Positions 1-12,346 of a stretch of 64,000 nucleotides of DNA are shown here, piece by piece. The notes under the pieces are model-generated. The model searched no databases, had not been told where the DNA came from, and saw nothing but the letters and a program-made list of their open reading frames with translations. Position numbers and translations under genes: made by a program. Origin of the DNA: Eulemur rufifrons (Eukaryota; Chordata; Mammalia; Primates; Lemuridae); NCBI RefSeq assembly GCF_041146395.1, contig NC_090984.1, forward strand, positions 86,253,114 through 86,317,113. The letters are read 5' to 3'. Every line of letters starts with the position of its first letter. Positions within the stretch are counted from its first letter, which is position 1.

Positions 1-605
1 AGGACTCGGCCGAGGAAGTGGCGGCGGAGACTCGGGCGACCCTGCGGGGCGCAGCGCTCGGGCACTGAGTCCGCACCGTACCGCGGGGGGCAGGGGCTCG
101 ACTTCTCGTGCCGGGTCCGGACGGCGCCCAGGCCGGGGAGGGCGGGTAGGACCCCGGGGTGAGGCGCCGCCGTAACGGACATCTCGCGGGGTGGCTTCCC
201 GAAGCCAAGAGACTGGCCGAGCCCCGGGCGCCCCCCGACCCCCGCAGACCCCGGGCCCGGGTCTTTAGAACTCCGAGCGCCGCGCTGTGGGCTCGGGCCG
301 CCGCCGGCCGTGCGATCCGCGGGCTGTGCTTCGCGTACTGTTGCGATGACCGCCGCGGGCAGCCGCAGCCGGAGGGCAGTGAACTGTCTGTGACCCAGGC
401 GGGCTGGCCGGCCCTTAGCTTCTCCCCGCCGGGAGCGTCCTGGAGGGAAGGGGCAGGGACGCGGCTGCGCTGGGCCTGGCACCGGTGCGCAGGCCGCATC
501 CCCTCGGTTCCTCGGTTCCCGGCCACGCAGATGCCCCCCGGGCGGCGGGGTGCTCGCCAGCCTCGCCAGCCTCGCCCGCCACGGCTCCCTCTCCGCTGGT
601 GAAAA
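1..605. promoter_or_regulatory. PELI2: CpG island, downstream edge of the PELI2 promoter region
   Basis: The first 600 bases are strongly GC-rich and dense in CpG, with many cgg/gcg runs, and the composition drops sharply to A/T-rich after about 605. This is typical of a promoter CpG island spanning exon 1 and the start of intron 1. No PELI2 start codon or exon 1 coding sequence lies inside it, so the core promoter is probably upstream of base 1. A GTGAGG at 159 could serve as a donor for an untranslated alternative first exon, but nothing else supports one. A 147-codon open frame at 159-602 is Arg/Pro/Ala-rich and is the expected by-product of GC-rich DNA with few stops. Confidence 0.8.
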
Positions 606-751
606 CCACATTTTGAAGATAGTAATTATCTACAATCGTTAAACGGCAGCAATTAGAGACTTCATCTACTTCCTGAGTTTCCTTGTGACATTTCTATTGT
701 TTACCCTTAATAAGCCGGGAGAGAGGCTTCGCGGGATTAGAGCAGGATAAA

Positions 752-815
752 GTGGGCAGTGAAAGGGGAGTGGAAGGGGGAGGGGGAAAGTGCAGGAAAC
801 TGGGGGAAGGAGCAA
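752..815 (+). other. Purine- and G-rich tract
   Basis: An almost pure purine stretch on the + strand holds three closely spaced G runs (4, 5 and 5 Gs) and a fourth run about 15 nt further on. The long last loop makes it only a weak G-quadruplex candidate. It lies 150 bp past the CpG island. Confidence 0.5.
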
Positions 816-1659
816 CTTGGGTTTAGTGTTGGAGGAGAAAGGATTATTTTTTCCTTTGGACGGTCGCTTCGGGGAACCCGCGCTTTTGTCCTTCTGTGTT
901 GAAAGACCTGTATTCAGATCATCGTTGGTGCTGATAGGTGGGTTTAGCACACACAGGAGGAGTCACGGGTATGGAAGAACTCAGGGAACTTTGATAAACG
1001 TGTTTTGATAACTGAGTACCTTAAAGTAACTGCCGACTTAAAAATAATTTTAAAGAGAGTTTTTAAGAGAAGCTTCTAGACACAGTCTAACTCAAAGTTT
1101 CCTAGGCTTCCTCACCTTGTTGCTAGTGTGTTAAGTACGATAGTATTGGAAATCTCCTCACTTATTTTGAAGCTGTTTGCAGACAAGCGTTTGTCTCACC
1201 TGCATCTTAATTGCACTTAAAAGACAAATGTCAGGGTTCTCTGGAAGGAGGGAGGAATGACAGGAAAAAAGCCACAGTTTATTTAGTCTGTCTTATGTAG
1301 CTTCAGCCCAACCTAATTTTGTGGAGTTTGGTTTTGTTTGTGTGGCTGGCTTCAAAGTATGTTTAACACTGTGAACTTGACACGGAACTGTAACTAATGC
1401 CAGAACTTTATCTCATTATTTCCTTTTCAGGAAATCATTGTTGAGATGTTTCAGAAAAGCAGTGGGTGAGTGGGCCTGGAGAGGTTTTGTGTTCATAGCT
1501 GGAAGTGCAGGGCATTCCAAAGCCACAGAAAGGATTTATACCCTGGATTGTCCTCGCATCATGGGCTTACTTCTCAGGAGGCTGTGGAAATGCATTGCCA
1601 ATTGGCATGTGCTCTGCCCTTGCTAATGACATAGTTGGCACTTACCTAATATTTTGAGC
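816..1659. other. Intron, no recognised element
   Basis: This is ordinary intronic sequence between the G-rich tract and the first old repeat. I see no repeat, exon or strong motif. Confidence 0.5.
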
Positions 1660-1960
1660 CAGACACTCAGCAGTTATTCATGCACCCACTATGTGCCAGC
1701 ACTGTTCAGGCATTGGGGATCCAGCAGAGAACAAGGACCTTTCATTTCCATGTGGAGTGACATGCATAAACAGAAATGTGTAAACAAATGGATAACAAAT
1801 GACAATTTCAGGTGTTGCCACGTTCTAAACAGAAGTCGGTAAACTTAAAGAATGACTGCTTTAGGTGGGTATTGCTTTGCTCAGCTAGCAGGTCAGGGAA
1901 GTTCTCTCTGAAGAAGTGAAATGTGAGTAGAGGATGCTAGTCTGGGTTTTGAATACTTGG
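1660..1960 (-). repeat. L2-like ancient LINE 3' end (antisense)
   Basis: The segment reads as the reverse complement of the mammalian L2 3' region. It has a 'cccactatgtgccagcac' block, a 'ttggggatccagcag' block, then an 'aacaaggac...' block and a trailing portion. It is heavily diverged and the ends are approximate. Confidence 0.6.
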
Positions 1961-2675
1961 ATTGTAGTCTTTTTTTTTTGAGAGTAGGTTTCTGACTCTA
2001 GCAGTGTTGAACACATTGAAAGTGCGGTGAAATAGTAGATATATTTTTAAAGACATCCTTTTTAATTCATATCCCACTCTTAGGACTTGAGACAGTGCCT
2101 TCCCTCTTAAAAGAATAACATTTAAATAAAAATTAATATCAACTTTGCATGTCTGGTCCTCTGGGACATAAATATTGGTAAATACAGAATTTCTAGTACA
2201 TTTTCTTACTGATGAAATTATTCTTGAGGTCTAAAAATGCCCAGTGTTTCATACTGATAGAAGCTTTTGTTTGTAAAATATAATGCTTTTTTAAAAAGTT
2301 GTTGTATGACTCCTTTTTGTTCTGTTTTGAATTTCATGGTAAAACATTACTAGGAAATCCTGGAAAGCAGACTGAAGAGCTGATAGATGTCTATATTCAT
2401 GTACAGAATACTTCTACATCTTTTCTTTTGTTACACAGTATTATTAAGAGAATGCCACGTAGTAAGGATTTTAGTGGGCTCATCACTTTCTGGGGCAGAT
2501 TGGTGGAATTTAATTATTTCATGATTCCAACCAGTTGTTGTATCATAGCCACAACTCTTTGTTGTGCCAAAGATAGAGAAAAATGATGGGTCTAGCTATC
2601 AGATCTTTTTTGCTATTAATTTTAAACTTGGCTAACATTTTAAAGTTGGGGAAGTTGCTTAGGATTTGAGAGGCA

Positions 2676-2890
2676 GTTCAGTGTAGTCGGAAGAGCATGA
2701 ATTTTATAGTTAGGAGACCTGGATTTAAGTCCTGCTCTCTTGTCTGCTGGCTTTATGATTTTGGCTTGGTTCTTCCTCCTCTCTCTGTTTCTTTAGCAAT
2801 GACAAAATATGATTAGATTAGGCAGTCTTCAAGGGCCCTTCCTGGTCTGTGCTCTGTAATTCTGTTCATTGACACAAATGTGGAAAACGT
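2676..2890 (+). repeat. MIR SINE fragment
   Basis: The order of blocks fits MIR: 'ggcagttcagtgtagtcgg...gagcatgaatttt', then 'agacctggatttaagtcctg', then a pyrimidine-rich part ending near 'gtctgtgctctgtaattctg'. It is an old, diverged copy. Confidence 0.65.
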
Positions 2891-3225
2891 ATAGTTAAGT
2901 AACATATTCTAAGTACCCTGACATTTGTTGATATTGTGTTTTCTTAAAGTGACGGTACTAAAATTCAAACAGGAACACATCCTATGTTTTAATAACAGAA
3001 AAGACCAATGCTATGATTGCTTTTTATGAAGTAGACATGCACAAAACAGACTTTTAAAGTTGTAATGGTATACATAGATTTGACTCATTGGTGTTAGGTT
3101 GTACATGAGAGTATTCAAATTGGATAAAACTTTCTGTTCCAAGTTTAAGAAAGATCATTGCCTTTCTTATTTTGAAATTAAGTTAATTAGGCTAAAATAA
3201 CCAACATAAGAAGGAGATAATCTGA

Positions 3226-3365
3226 TGATTTAGGACTGTGAGGGGCCTAAGAGGTCCGGGTACATGTCCAGCCCTTGTATTTTATCCATGAAGAAACAGG
3301 CTCCTGGAAGGAAGGAGATTTGTTCAAGTTCATAGTTGACTTGGGCTGAGCTGTGTCACTCTACT
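3226..3365 (-). repeat. Possible MIR-type fragment (antisense)
   Basis: 'attttatccatgaagaaac' followed by 'gatttgttcaagttcatag' resembles the antisense MIR core (attttacagatgaggaaac...). The similarity is weak and the family is uncertain. Confidence 0.35.
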
Positions 3366-3612
3366 CTGGGTTCACTGTTTCCCCGCCTTAGGGCAGATCC
3401 CACAGTGCTGTCAGTTCTTCAAAGCACCCTTTCCAGATCCATTTTGAAGCATGTGGCTCCCTGGCTGACTAATGGCCCCTCATGGTTTTTAGAGAGGTGT
3501 TGCTTACTCTCTTAGTTTCTCTCACCTCACAGTTGAATGGATAATACATTTTGTAAGGCTTTATTTTTCATCTGATGCTTTCACAAAACCTATTTTTATT
3601 GGCTCTCTTGAG

Positions 3613-3970
3613 CAAGCGTTCTCAACGTAGGGTCCACAGATAGAATTCATAAAGTTCTTGAAGTTGGATGTGGAAATAAAATGCCCCTTTGTTTTCATGA
3701 TACTCAAACTGCAGTTTAGCTTTTAACTCAATTATACGTGGAGACAACAGAAAGACCGGCTAGATTTGTTATTTAATGCATTAATACAGAAGTACATGTA
3801 TGATTGTATCCCAGTTTAAGACTATTTTGATAATTAAGTATAACTAATTTCGTTTGTAATGCTTTGTATTTCATTTTATGTGTTTAAAAACATTTGTCTG
3901 AGAAGGGGTCAGTAAGCTTAACTAGACTGCCAACGGGATTCTTGGCACAAAAACAGGTTAAGAATCTCTA
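3613..3970. mobile_element. Eroded non-autonomous hAT (Charlie-type) DNA transposon
   Basis: The ends are imperfect inverted repeats: 'gcgttctcaacgtagggtcc' on the left, and 'aaaacaggttaagaatctct' on the right, which is the complement of a TTCTTAACCTG-type end. The right part (gagaaggggtcagtaagc... actagactgcca) resembles a common mammalian hAT fossil. No exact 8-bp target duplication survives. The exact family is not settled. Confidence 0.6.
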
Positions 3971-5360
3971 CAAATGAGGGCTTACAAATATGACTGAGAA
4001 ATGAAGTATCTTAGTGAAAGTTGATAAAGCTCTACGAAAGGGGGTAGGTACCTGCCTTTTTCACTTGGGTGATGCAGCATTCTATTGGGTAAGACAAAGA
4101 GTACTAATGCTTGTAGAGTTTATGGTCTTTATTTTTTTTTTTTAAAAAAGTGGCTTCCAATTTCTGTGTTTTTTTTTGGTAGTTGTTGTTGTAACCTTGG
4201 CACTTTGCCTTAGCTATCCCTCCTTTTGGTAGTAATAAGAAACCTTAAAATATACCCTAACACTTTTTTTTCTTGTCCTCCACTCTAATTTGGATCCAGA
4301 GACATCAAACACTAGTATCTTTTGTAGACTAAAAGGTCTCTCAACTTTTTTTTTTTTAATTTTATAAAATAAAATCTTTAGTGTCAGTCTGCATGTGGGG
4401 TGATCTGAAGAACTCAGATCTGTTTGTGTAGATGGAGTGTCTAATTCTGTAGGCTATTAAGGGTTATGATGTTACTGGCTTTGGGTTGCTATATTTTCCT
4501 TTACTAACTTTAGCCTTGTTTGGAGTATGTGGTTGTCTGTGTCACTTTGTGGTTTCTAGTCTGGCTTTCTGAGATTTATTTGTTTCTCTCTTTAACACAC
4601 CAAGACTTGAAACGTTCGTTAGGACTTTTCATTTTTGGTTGTATTTCATCATGTGATCAGTATTTAAGGTTGCTTTGTATTATATAAACAAAAATAAAAC
4701 TAGCTTGATTCAGGTTTTAGTAATTTTATGAAACATTTTATCCAAAGTATTTATGTACAAAAGATCAAAACAAAACAAAAAAGTAGCAGTTGCTGTATTT
4801 GAGGGAGACCAATATTGTCACGTTGGAGCACTTGTTTTATATCTGCTGTGCCGGGGGTGCAGTGTGGCCTCCTGAAGTAAGTACGTGGGGCTTTTGGCTT
4901 TTGAATCGAGACAGCAGCAACTTGGTGGGCCTCATTGGTGTGGGAGAAAAATAACTGTGAAAAGGAATTTCTAACGTCTTTCAGTTTAATTAAAGGTTTC
5001 TCCTGGGCTGTGCAGAAATCTATTTAATAGAAAGAAAACTGGAGGTTAAAATAATTTAGTTATTGGTTCCTAACTGAGCTTATTGTTACCCTTCATCTTC
5101 TGGAAAATAAAATAATAAGCGCTGAAAGTGCTTCATATTTCATAACTTTGTCTAAATCATCTGTTTTCGACTGCTTTCTGAGCTACCTCATGTGTGATGA
5201 TCAGTGTTGAGGTACGTGGCCAGTAATTTATGACAAGTAATAAAGTGTGGACCTTTTAAATGATTCAGAGATGTCCTGTTAATAATGCCATTTTTCACTC
5301 ACTTGTATTCTGATATTTTTTCTCAAGTGGGAGAGAAAGGGGTGGAGTCACATCAGGCAA
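3971..5360. other. Intron with T/A homopolymer runs, no recognised element
   Basis: Several T runs of 8-12 nt occur (for example near 4132 and 4346). I recognise no repeat family or coding signal here. Confidence 0.5.
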
Positions 5361-6480
5361 GCCAGAAATTTATTCATTCAGCAAATATTTATTGGACGTC
5401 TACTCTTTCAGGCATGGGAATACAGCTAGGATAAGGCAGACATGTTCCTTGCCCTGGTGAATTGCTGTCTTATTCTTGCCACAGCCTCTTAGTGAACAAC
5501 CATTACTGACATACAGTTCATTTATTCCCCAAATATTTGAGCATCTGCCACGTGTCGGATGCTGTGCACTGCACTAAGGCACCCACAGGTAAACAAGACG
5601 GACATGGTCCCTGCTGCCTCGGAGCTTATAGCCTAGTCAGGAGATCAAAAGGCTGTAATGGCCGGTACATTAGCAGGGTCCCCTATCCCCATGCCAGGTT
5701 GAAAAGGGGATGGTCATGATGGAGGTGAGAGGGAAAGAGTGCCCTAGGAAGGGGTATACAGAATATTCCGAGGCCAAGAGGGGCATGGCTCCTTTGAGGA
5801 ACAGAGAAAATCCCCACAGGTCTAGAAAAGAGTGGTTGCGTGAAATAGTGTGAGAGATGAGGTTGGGAGACAGATCACAAAGGGGTTATAAATTATTGGG
5901 AGGGTTTTGGACTTTATGCTAAGGGCACAGGAGACTTGCAGGGTTTTCAGGTGTGAGATGGGAGTGGAGAAAGCCCTCTAGTGGAGATGGAAGAGAAACT
6001 GAGGCTGGAGCCCAACAAGGCAACGAGAGAATGAGATGTGAGCCATGGGACAGCTTTTTTGCTTCCACTTCCTGGTTCCTGTCCCTCTTGAGATCTAGTT
6101 GCATCCCTTGCCCTGAGTTCCATGTGATTGGCCATTTATTTAGTGACTCAGAAAGTATGACTGAGGACCAGCACTGCTCCCAGCCCAGGATACGCCAGCG
6201 AATAAGACAGACAACCTCCCTGCCTCCCCACGTGGAGCTTACCTTTCCGTGGGAGAGAGGAGTCAGCACCAGGTAGATAAATAAATGGAATTTCAAAGAG
6301 TGTCCTGGGGAAAATAAAGCAGGATAATGGGGAAAGAGTGATTGGGTGGACGAGGAGGGGAGTTAGCAGGGCAAAGTGCTAGGGATGAGGTAGTGGGGGC
6401 CCTTTTAGACAGAATAATCAGGAAAAGCTTTTCTGAGAAAATGATCCTATGTCTTTTAGGAGCCTCCACCTTTTTCACTT
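5361..6480 (-). repeat. Cluster of three L2-like 3' ends (antisense)
   Basis: Three separate starts of the same antisense pattern follow one another, each with a variant of 'tttattgagcacctactatgtgcc' or of '...tccctgcc...gtggagcttac'. They begin near 5365, 5518 and 6130. The second and third run on into a long 'gaggtgagagggaaagagtg'-type tail. All three face the same way and are strongly diverged. Confidence 0.55.
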
Positions 6481-9184
6481 TTTATTTACTTTTTTCTGCT
6501 GAAGCCACCTGGTATATAAGCAGCTCACCAAAGAGAAAATAGAAGTATAAACAAAAATAAAGACAGATATTTAATGTCCCTAGACACAAATATGGTTCAA
6601 AGTCCACTGTGCTGCTTGCCATGTGCCCAGAGTGGTAATTGCATTCCACCAGAGTTCATTGAAACTGATCTTCCCTCGAAGTTTGCCTCTTAAGGGCATA
6701 GACCCGAACTTCCACCCCCACTCCACCCTCTTGGATGCTGAGCCCACCTTTCTGGTGCACAGTAGGCACTCACGGAGCATCTTGAAGGACTGAGTTTCTG
6801 TGACACACCCCAGTGCCCCACTTGGCATGGCTCAGTGAGTGTTTCGTGATTTGGAAGGAACACTCCGATTCTGTAGCACAGCTGCAGTTTTGTAAACAAT
6901 CTTACTAACCTTTAGGGCCCAAGTGAAAGGCTCCCTGAGAAATTAAGCATGTACTTTACTGACATCAGATATCCCAGTTTCAACTTTTGTTTATTTTTCT
7001 TTTTGTCAGTCACCTAGCAGTTGTGTTGTCACCTGCAAAAAGTCCTGCCTTGAAGGGAAGCAGGCCATCTGTTCTGATCCCACCAGCTGCTCTGTGCTGC
7101 ATTGCAGTGTGCCACGGTGATGGTGGCGTTGAAAGGCTGTGGTCATTAATGCCTGTTAATGATGGTTGGAAATACTGTGGCACACAAGCTCTTGGATGAC
7201 AGACCTAATAAATATGCATTAGGGGCATTTTCAGCGGCAGGTTTAAGGCTATTGCGAGTCATTCTCGATGGAGGTTTTCTTTCCAGCCATCCACTCTCAA
7301 ACACTTAACTCTACTTATTCTCTGCTTTTCTGCTCATGCAGAATCTGTTCTCAGCATAAGAAATCATTATTTCAAGCTTTGTACTTCCATTCTAATTAGT
7401 ACTGGTTTAACAGAATCCAACTAAAGCAGGCAGTTCTGTGTTTGGCTTCTAGGCTATTGATATAAAACGGCTGATTACTATTACTAAGGGCCTTAGAGGA
7501 CCTCGGTGTCCCCCCTTCCCATCTCACGCTTCCTGCTCCCCCACTATAGAACACTCCAATTATAACCAGAACTCATGATGGGGGTGCAATTAGGTTTTTC
7601 TGGAGCGATTGATTGATTACTTTGAGGAAAAGCCTTTTTTGCGAAAGGACCATAGACAAAGGGGAGTGTGCTTTCACACCAGATCCCAGAAAATTATTCT
7701 GACTAGATCCTTGCTGTAGTACGTAAGATTATGTTATGGTTGGGGCACTTTTATTATACTCTTTGTTAGAATTCAGGATGGAATCTGGCAAAAACTAGTA
7801 TGAATTCATTGAGTTTTTGTAGAATTGTTTTTTGTTTTTTTTTAGATTATTGATTACTCTGATGAACACAGTTTTGCCTTTTGGATGAGTTATTCCAAAC
7901 ATTAAGTACTGTATGGTTTGAAAATCTTAGCCAACAAAAATATTTTTGGAATAACTTTATCATATGTAAGTCATCTGCAAGTTTCCTTGCATTCTTTAAT
8001 CTCCATAATCAATATTATCTCCTGAAATTCATTGACAGCATGTCAGTTGCAGAATAGCCCAGCTTACTGAGAATTGTGCTTCTGGTAGACTCGAACATAA
8101 GCAGCTTTCACGCAGGACAACTAATGCATAACACAGGTTTTCAAGCTTTTAAAGGTCACGTGACATGAAATAATAGAACTAACAGACACTCAAGTAGGGG
8201 AGGTGATCTGTACTAGCACCCTGTAGGTACAGGGCGACGAAAGGACCCAAAGAATGTTTCAGCACTGCAGCTGGGTGTTTAAAGGACAGGGTGAAAAGCT
8301 CACTTAGATTGGCTGTACCTGTCTGTGACTGTTGGCAGTGAAAAGATAGTACCGTTCCTGAAATACTTTACGTGTCTCCTCCACACTATGGAGAACAATT
8401 CCATGCCAGGTCAGAAGCAAGGAGAGGCAGCAGATTGCTCGTGTGGTGCAGTTTGGGGTGGGCCGGTGTACTCTCTACAGAGAGAGACAGAGTGTGACAG
8501 CAGCCGCTGCGGCCAAGCACCTGCACAGTGCCCAGTACTCAGAGAGAGCCACAGGCGTAGAGTCCACCAGTTACTGCCTCCAAATTGAGCATTATCACCA
8601 TTAAAAAAAAAAAAAAAAAATTCTTCTAGTAGCTAAAGTAAATATGACTTCTGAAATTTCCCCAAATTCTGTTTGGGGGATTTTTAGCATTTTCCATTTC
8701 TAATGAGGAGGACTGAGAAATGTAAAATCAAAATTTAGCAATGAAGTGAAAAAGAAATTTAAATGATTGAACTTCCAAATGATGTGTTTTGTAAATTTGT
8801 AGCTTTTATAATTTTGTAGTTTTTAAAGCTTAAAATTATACTAAGACTTTTGCGATACTATATATATGTATAGTACCTATGTAAATTTTATTGCATGTAT
8901 GTTCTACATGTATATATTTAATTAAAAATGGGATCCACTGTACATGTAGAAATTAAGCACTATATAAACGTACACACTAAATATAAACCACTCAGTTTGT
9001 CAGATGATGCTGTCATTGTTGGTATTTGACAATGATAATTTCACATTAGAGGATTAGGGGTGTGGAACCCACAAAAGGAAATGTCCTCCAAGGGTGTACA
9101 ATTTAATAGTAGGGTGGATGACTTAGGGACAAACTGTTAATTAAGGTGTAGAGGAGGGGTGGCTGGAGGGAGTTGTTACCCTGG
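6481..9184. other. Intron, repeat-poor stretch
   Basis: About 2.7 kb in which I recognise no interspersed repeat, apart from an A run of 18 at 8603-8620 and a short TA-rich patch near 8862-8925. No exon is supported. Confidence 0.45.
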
Positions 9185-9345
9185 GTGCCCTGTGTGCCAG
9201 GGTCTTTTAGATGTTTACATTATGGTTCCCAGGAATTCAGTTTTATTATTTGGGCGATGAGACTTCAGCTTAGTGACTTGTCCAAACTCTCTCCCCTGGT
9301 TTAGTTGCAGAGCCTGATCAGAAGGTCATCTGTGCGGCTCTCAAA
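9185..9345 (-). repeat. MIR fragment (antisense)
   Basis: 'ctgtgtgccagggtcttttagatgtttacat' is followed by 'gggcgatgagacttcagcttagtgacttgtcc' and then 'gttgcagagcctgatcagaaggtc'. This is the order of an antisense MIR (accession of size, fresh gap, then core). The copy is diverged. Confidence 0.45.
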
Positions 9346-9990
9346 CTTGATTTCTTCCCACCAGGGTGAAGGTGAGCAGCATGTGTATTGCGAGAGATTG
9401 GGAGAAATTTTCTAGGGCAGGTCGCCTTTGAGCAGACTTTTGAAGGGTGACCTGGATTTTTTAGAGCAGTAACAATAAAGGCAGGAGATTTTGAAACTTT
9501 GAGGGATTTGGCTGGAGTCTGAAGTGCTTGGGGAAGGAGATGAAATTGGGAAGTCAGTAGTCAGCTAGTCAGCAGATAACTTGCACTAGGGATGTGGTGG
9601 GTACTGACTGACAGAGCAGCCCCTTGCCTTCATGGAGCTTATAGTCTATCAGGAAAGAAGGACTTTAAACAAAATAAACCCGGCAAGGTGCTACCAAGGA
9701 GAAGTACAGGGTTTTATGTGGCTGTATTATATGGTACCAAACTTGTTTTTGTGGGGAAGTAAGGATTCCGTGTTAGCTGAGATAGCGAGTAGGAGTTAGC
9801 CTAGTGTTAGTGGGGAGAGAGCAGAGTGGGAAGGCACTTTGAGAGGTTCGGAAGCTGAGAGACATCCAGTTGAGTTTGGAAATTAAGGGGCTGGATGGCC
9901 AGTGTGATGAAAGAAACTTGGAAGGAAGGGCTGCCCTGTGAAGACTGAGGCCTCCAGGAGTGGGAAGCCTTCTAACATTTCAAGGTGTTA
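9346..9990 (-). repeat. L2-like ancient repeat (antisense)
   Basis: 'ccccttgccttcatggagcttatagtctatc' followed by 'aggactttaaacaaaataaac' is a typical reverse-complement L2-like block. The flanks ('tttgaagggtgacctgg', 'ggaaggagatgaaattggg') belong to the same kind of eroded sequence. Boundaries are approximate. Confidence 0.5.
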
Positions 9991-10964
9991 TTCCAGATTG
10001 TAGGTAGCAGGCACTGGTTAAGCTTTCTGAGTAGGGTAGTGGACTAATCCTTAGGACTTGGTCTTATTTGAAATGTCCAGATAGGCCTGTGTTTTCTCTT
10101 TTGTAGTTAGTTCATTTCCCTCCTACCTTTGTCTCTTTTCCCTTCCCAAGGGACAGTTGCTCATGATGGGTGTAGCCCAGCTCTGCGTGATGGTGATAGT
10201 GGCATAAAGTGATCACTTGGGAACTCAGTTTGTTTTGGAAACTTGTGCTGGAATTGATGAATGTTTCTGGGCTGGACCCCACCAGCAGAGCTGTTAGTGA
10301 TCAACTGCCCTCCAGAGCCTTGCGTTCCCTGAAGGTCCAAGTGTTGGGGTCCCGTGTACATTGTTTGCAGGCCCTCCTCTCCCTGTGTCTGTAGACGCTG
10401 AGTGTGCACAGTGGCTGGTGGCTCACCCATGGGAGCAGTGCCAGCTGCTCTTCCTGCAGGCTGTTATTTCAGTCTAGGGGGAGGGGGCTTGTCCAAGGTC
10501 TTGGACGTCAGCTGCCTCTTGCTAACCTGTGGCAGCAGTGGTGTGGGATGAGGGGACTGGCATTTTACCTGCAGACCAGCCCCTCCACTGATGTAATTGA
10601 TCTTGTTGCTGGAGAAAAGAGCGGAGCAAATTTCTGTCCTTGCAGTGTTTGCAGCAGGCAGGTGGATCTCGGACCCACTCGGTGGGCTGCCCTGTGCATG
10701 TGCCCTGCTTGGCCTTGGTCAGGACCTGCAGTTAAAATCCATCATTAAAGAGGAAGCATTAGGATTGGAGCCTTTTTGTTTTGTTTCTGCAGAGTTGAGG
10801 AAATTCCAGCTAGACTGTTGCTCCTTAGTGGCCGGGTTCTTCCTTTCCTTGGGGGAGGTGCCCAGAGGGCTGGCTCATGGGTCAGGATGATATCTTTCCT
10901 TTGTTGAGGCTGACTCTTAGCCCCATCCTGTGTAAAGTGCTGCTTGTGCATGGCCTCTTTAAAT
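9991..10964. other. Intron, no recognised element
   Basis: GC content is moderate here and several overlapping open frames exist on both strands, but none has a recognisable domain or clear splice context. Confidence 0.45.
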
Positions 10965-11085
10965 TCTGACCAAGGGTACCATCACTTATTTTATAGATGA
11001 GGAAACTGAGTCATGGTGCTTGACAAGCTTGTGCAGGGTCACATGCGACGGAGTTTTGATTCGAACCTAGTCCTTGACTCCAAGT
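10965..11085 (-). repeat. MIR fragment (antisense)
   Basis: 'attttatagatgaggaaactgag' followed by 'gcagggtcacatgcgac' and 'ttcgaacctagtccttgac' is a good antisense match to the MIR core. Confidence 0.7.
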
Positions 11086-12346
11086 TGTTCTTAAATCCTG
11101 CACTTACTGTATGTGTTCAAAAGCAGTTTTGTATGTTATTTTTTAACCAAACCCTTGCCATACTGGATATTCTCATTGAACACAGTGACACAAAACTTCA
11201 CTCATTCACTGAAGTTACCAGTGAGGTTAAATGCTTTTTTCCTTATGCTTACAACTTACGTTAACTTTTTTGGGAAGTTGCCCACATACTTACTGTGCAC
11301 GTATTGTGCTCCTAGTGTATTTTCAGAAAAGTAAATACATAATTTATAGGAAATAAAAACAAATCCTCATCATATTTGCATTCTTGTTTACCTGAATATA
11401 TTATAATATATATAATTGTGTAATATATTGAATTAATGCTTCAAGGAGGACCTGCCTTTATCATCCAAAATAATTCAAAGTTCATTTCTCTAGGTTTCTA
11501 GGCAATCCATTGAGTTATTCTTCCTTCCTCCAGTAAAGCTCTCTAATCTCATTAGCTGTGGCATGCACCCTAGAAATCTTTCTTTTCTTTTGCTGTTTTT
11601 GATGATGATTTAGACTAGCATTTGTATTTTGTTTATAGTTTGGAAAAGGGGCTTCAAGTACTTTTCCTCTCTGGTAGAGGTCTGTTTTTGCCTGGATACT
11701 AATGTTACTGCATGTTGATTTTTCCTTTCTTGTCTCTTGATCTTCCTGTTAGTATTGATTAAGGGAAAAGACCTTCGCAGCTTCTGTCTCCTCACTGGTA
11801 GTGTACTTGGTACAACTTGTTTTAGCAGGGGCACCAGTTTAGCTAATCCAAAAAGCACAGGCCAACGGCAGTCCAGGAAAAGTGCCTTTTATTTGCTTAT
11901 TGTGAGTGTTAACTTAGACCAGATGCTGAGACTTTGATGAAACTCAGTTGACTTCGACCCTTCTGAGAGCTGCATAGCTTTATGCTGTGCAATCTCACCC
12001 TTTCTGTGAGGGCAGTTAAACCTTTTCAGTTACATAAGTGGTGAGGTGCCCATGACCCACGGTTTCTGAAAAACATTCTGAGCAAACAGGCATTCCGAGA
12101 TATCTGATGGTAAAATACCAAAGGACAAATATAGCATCTTGATTAGCAATATTAGATGTTATATGGGGGGCAAAAGCAGAGACCTGGAAGCACTGCAGAG
12201 AAGTAATTCAATCAGATTCTGATAATGTAATAAACTATACAAGGGTGAAACTTGAGTAGTTTACACACACTAGAATGCCCTTCAATTGAATTAATTGTTC
12301 TACAATGGTTGTCTGCCTGTGCGCTACTGTTTTAAATATTAAAAAA
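11086..12346. other. Intron, A/T-rich, no recognised element
   Basis: A short palindromic TATA-type patch lies at about 11395-11425. Nothing else is recognised. Confidence 0.45.

Noticed and set aside
159..602. 147-codon + frame in the CpG island as a possible N-terminal coding exon
   Set aside because: Composition is Arg/Pro/Ala-rich as expected of any frame in CpG-island DNA, no domain is visible, and it shows no resemblance to the PELI2 N-terminus.
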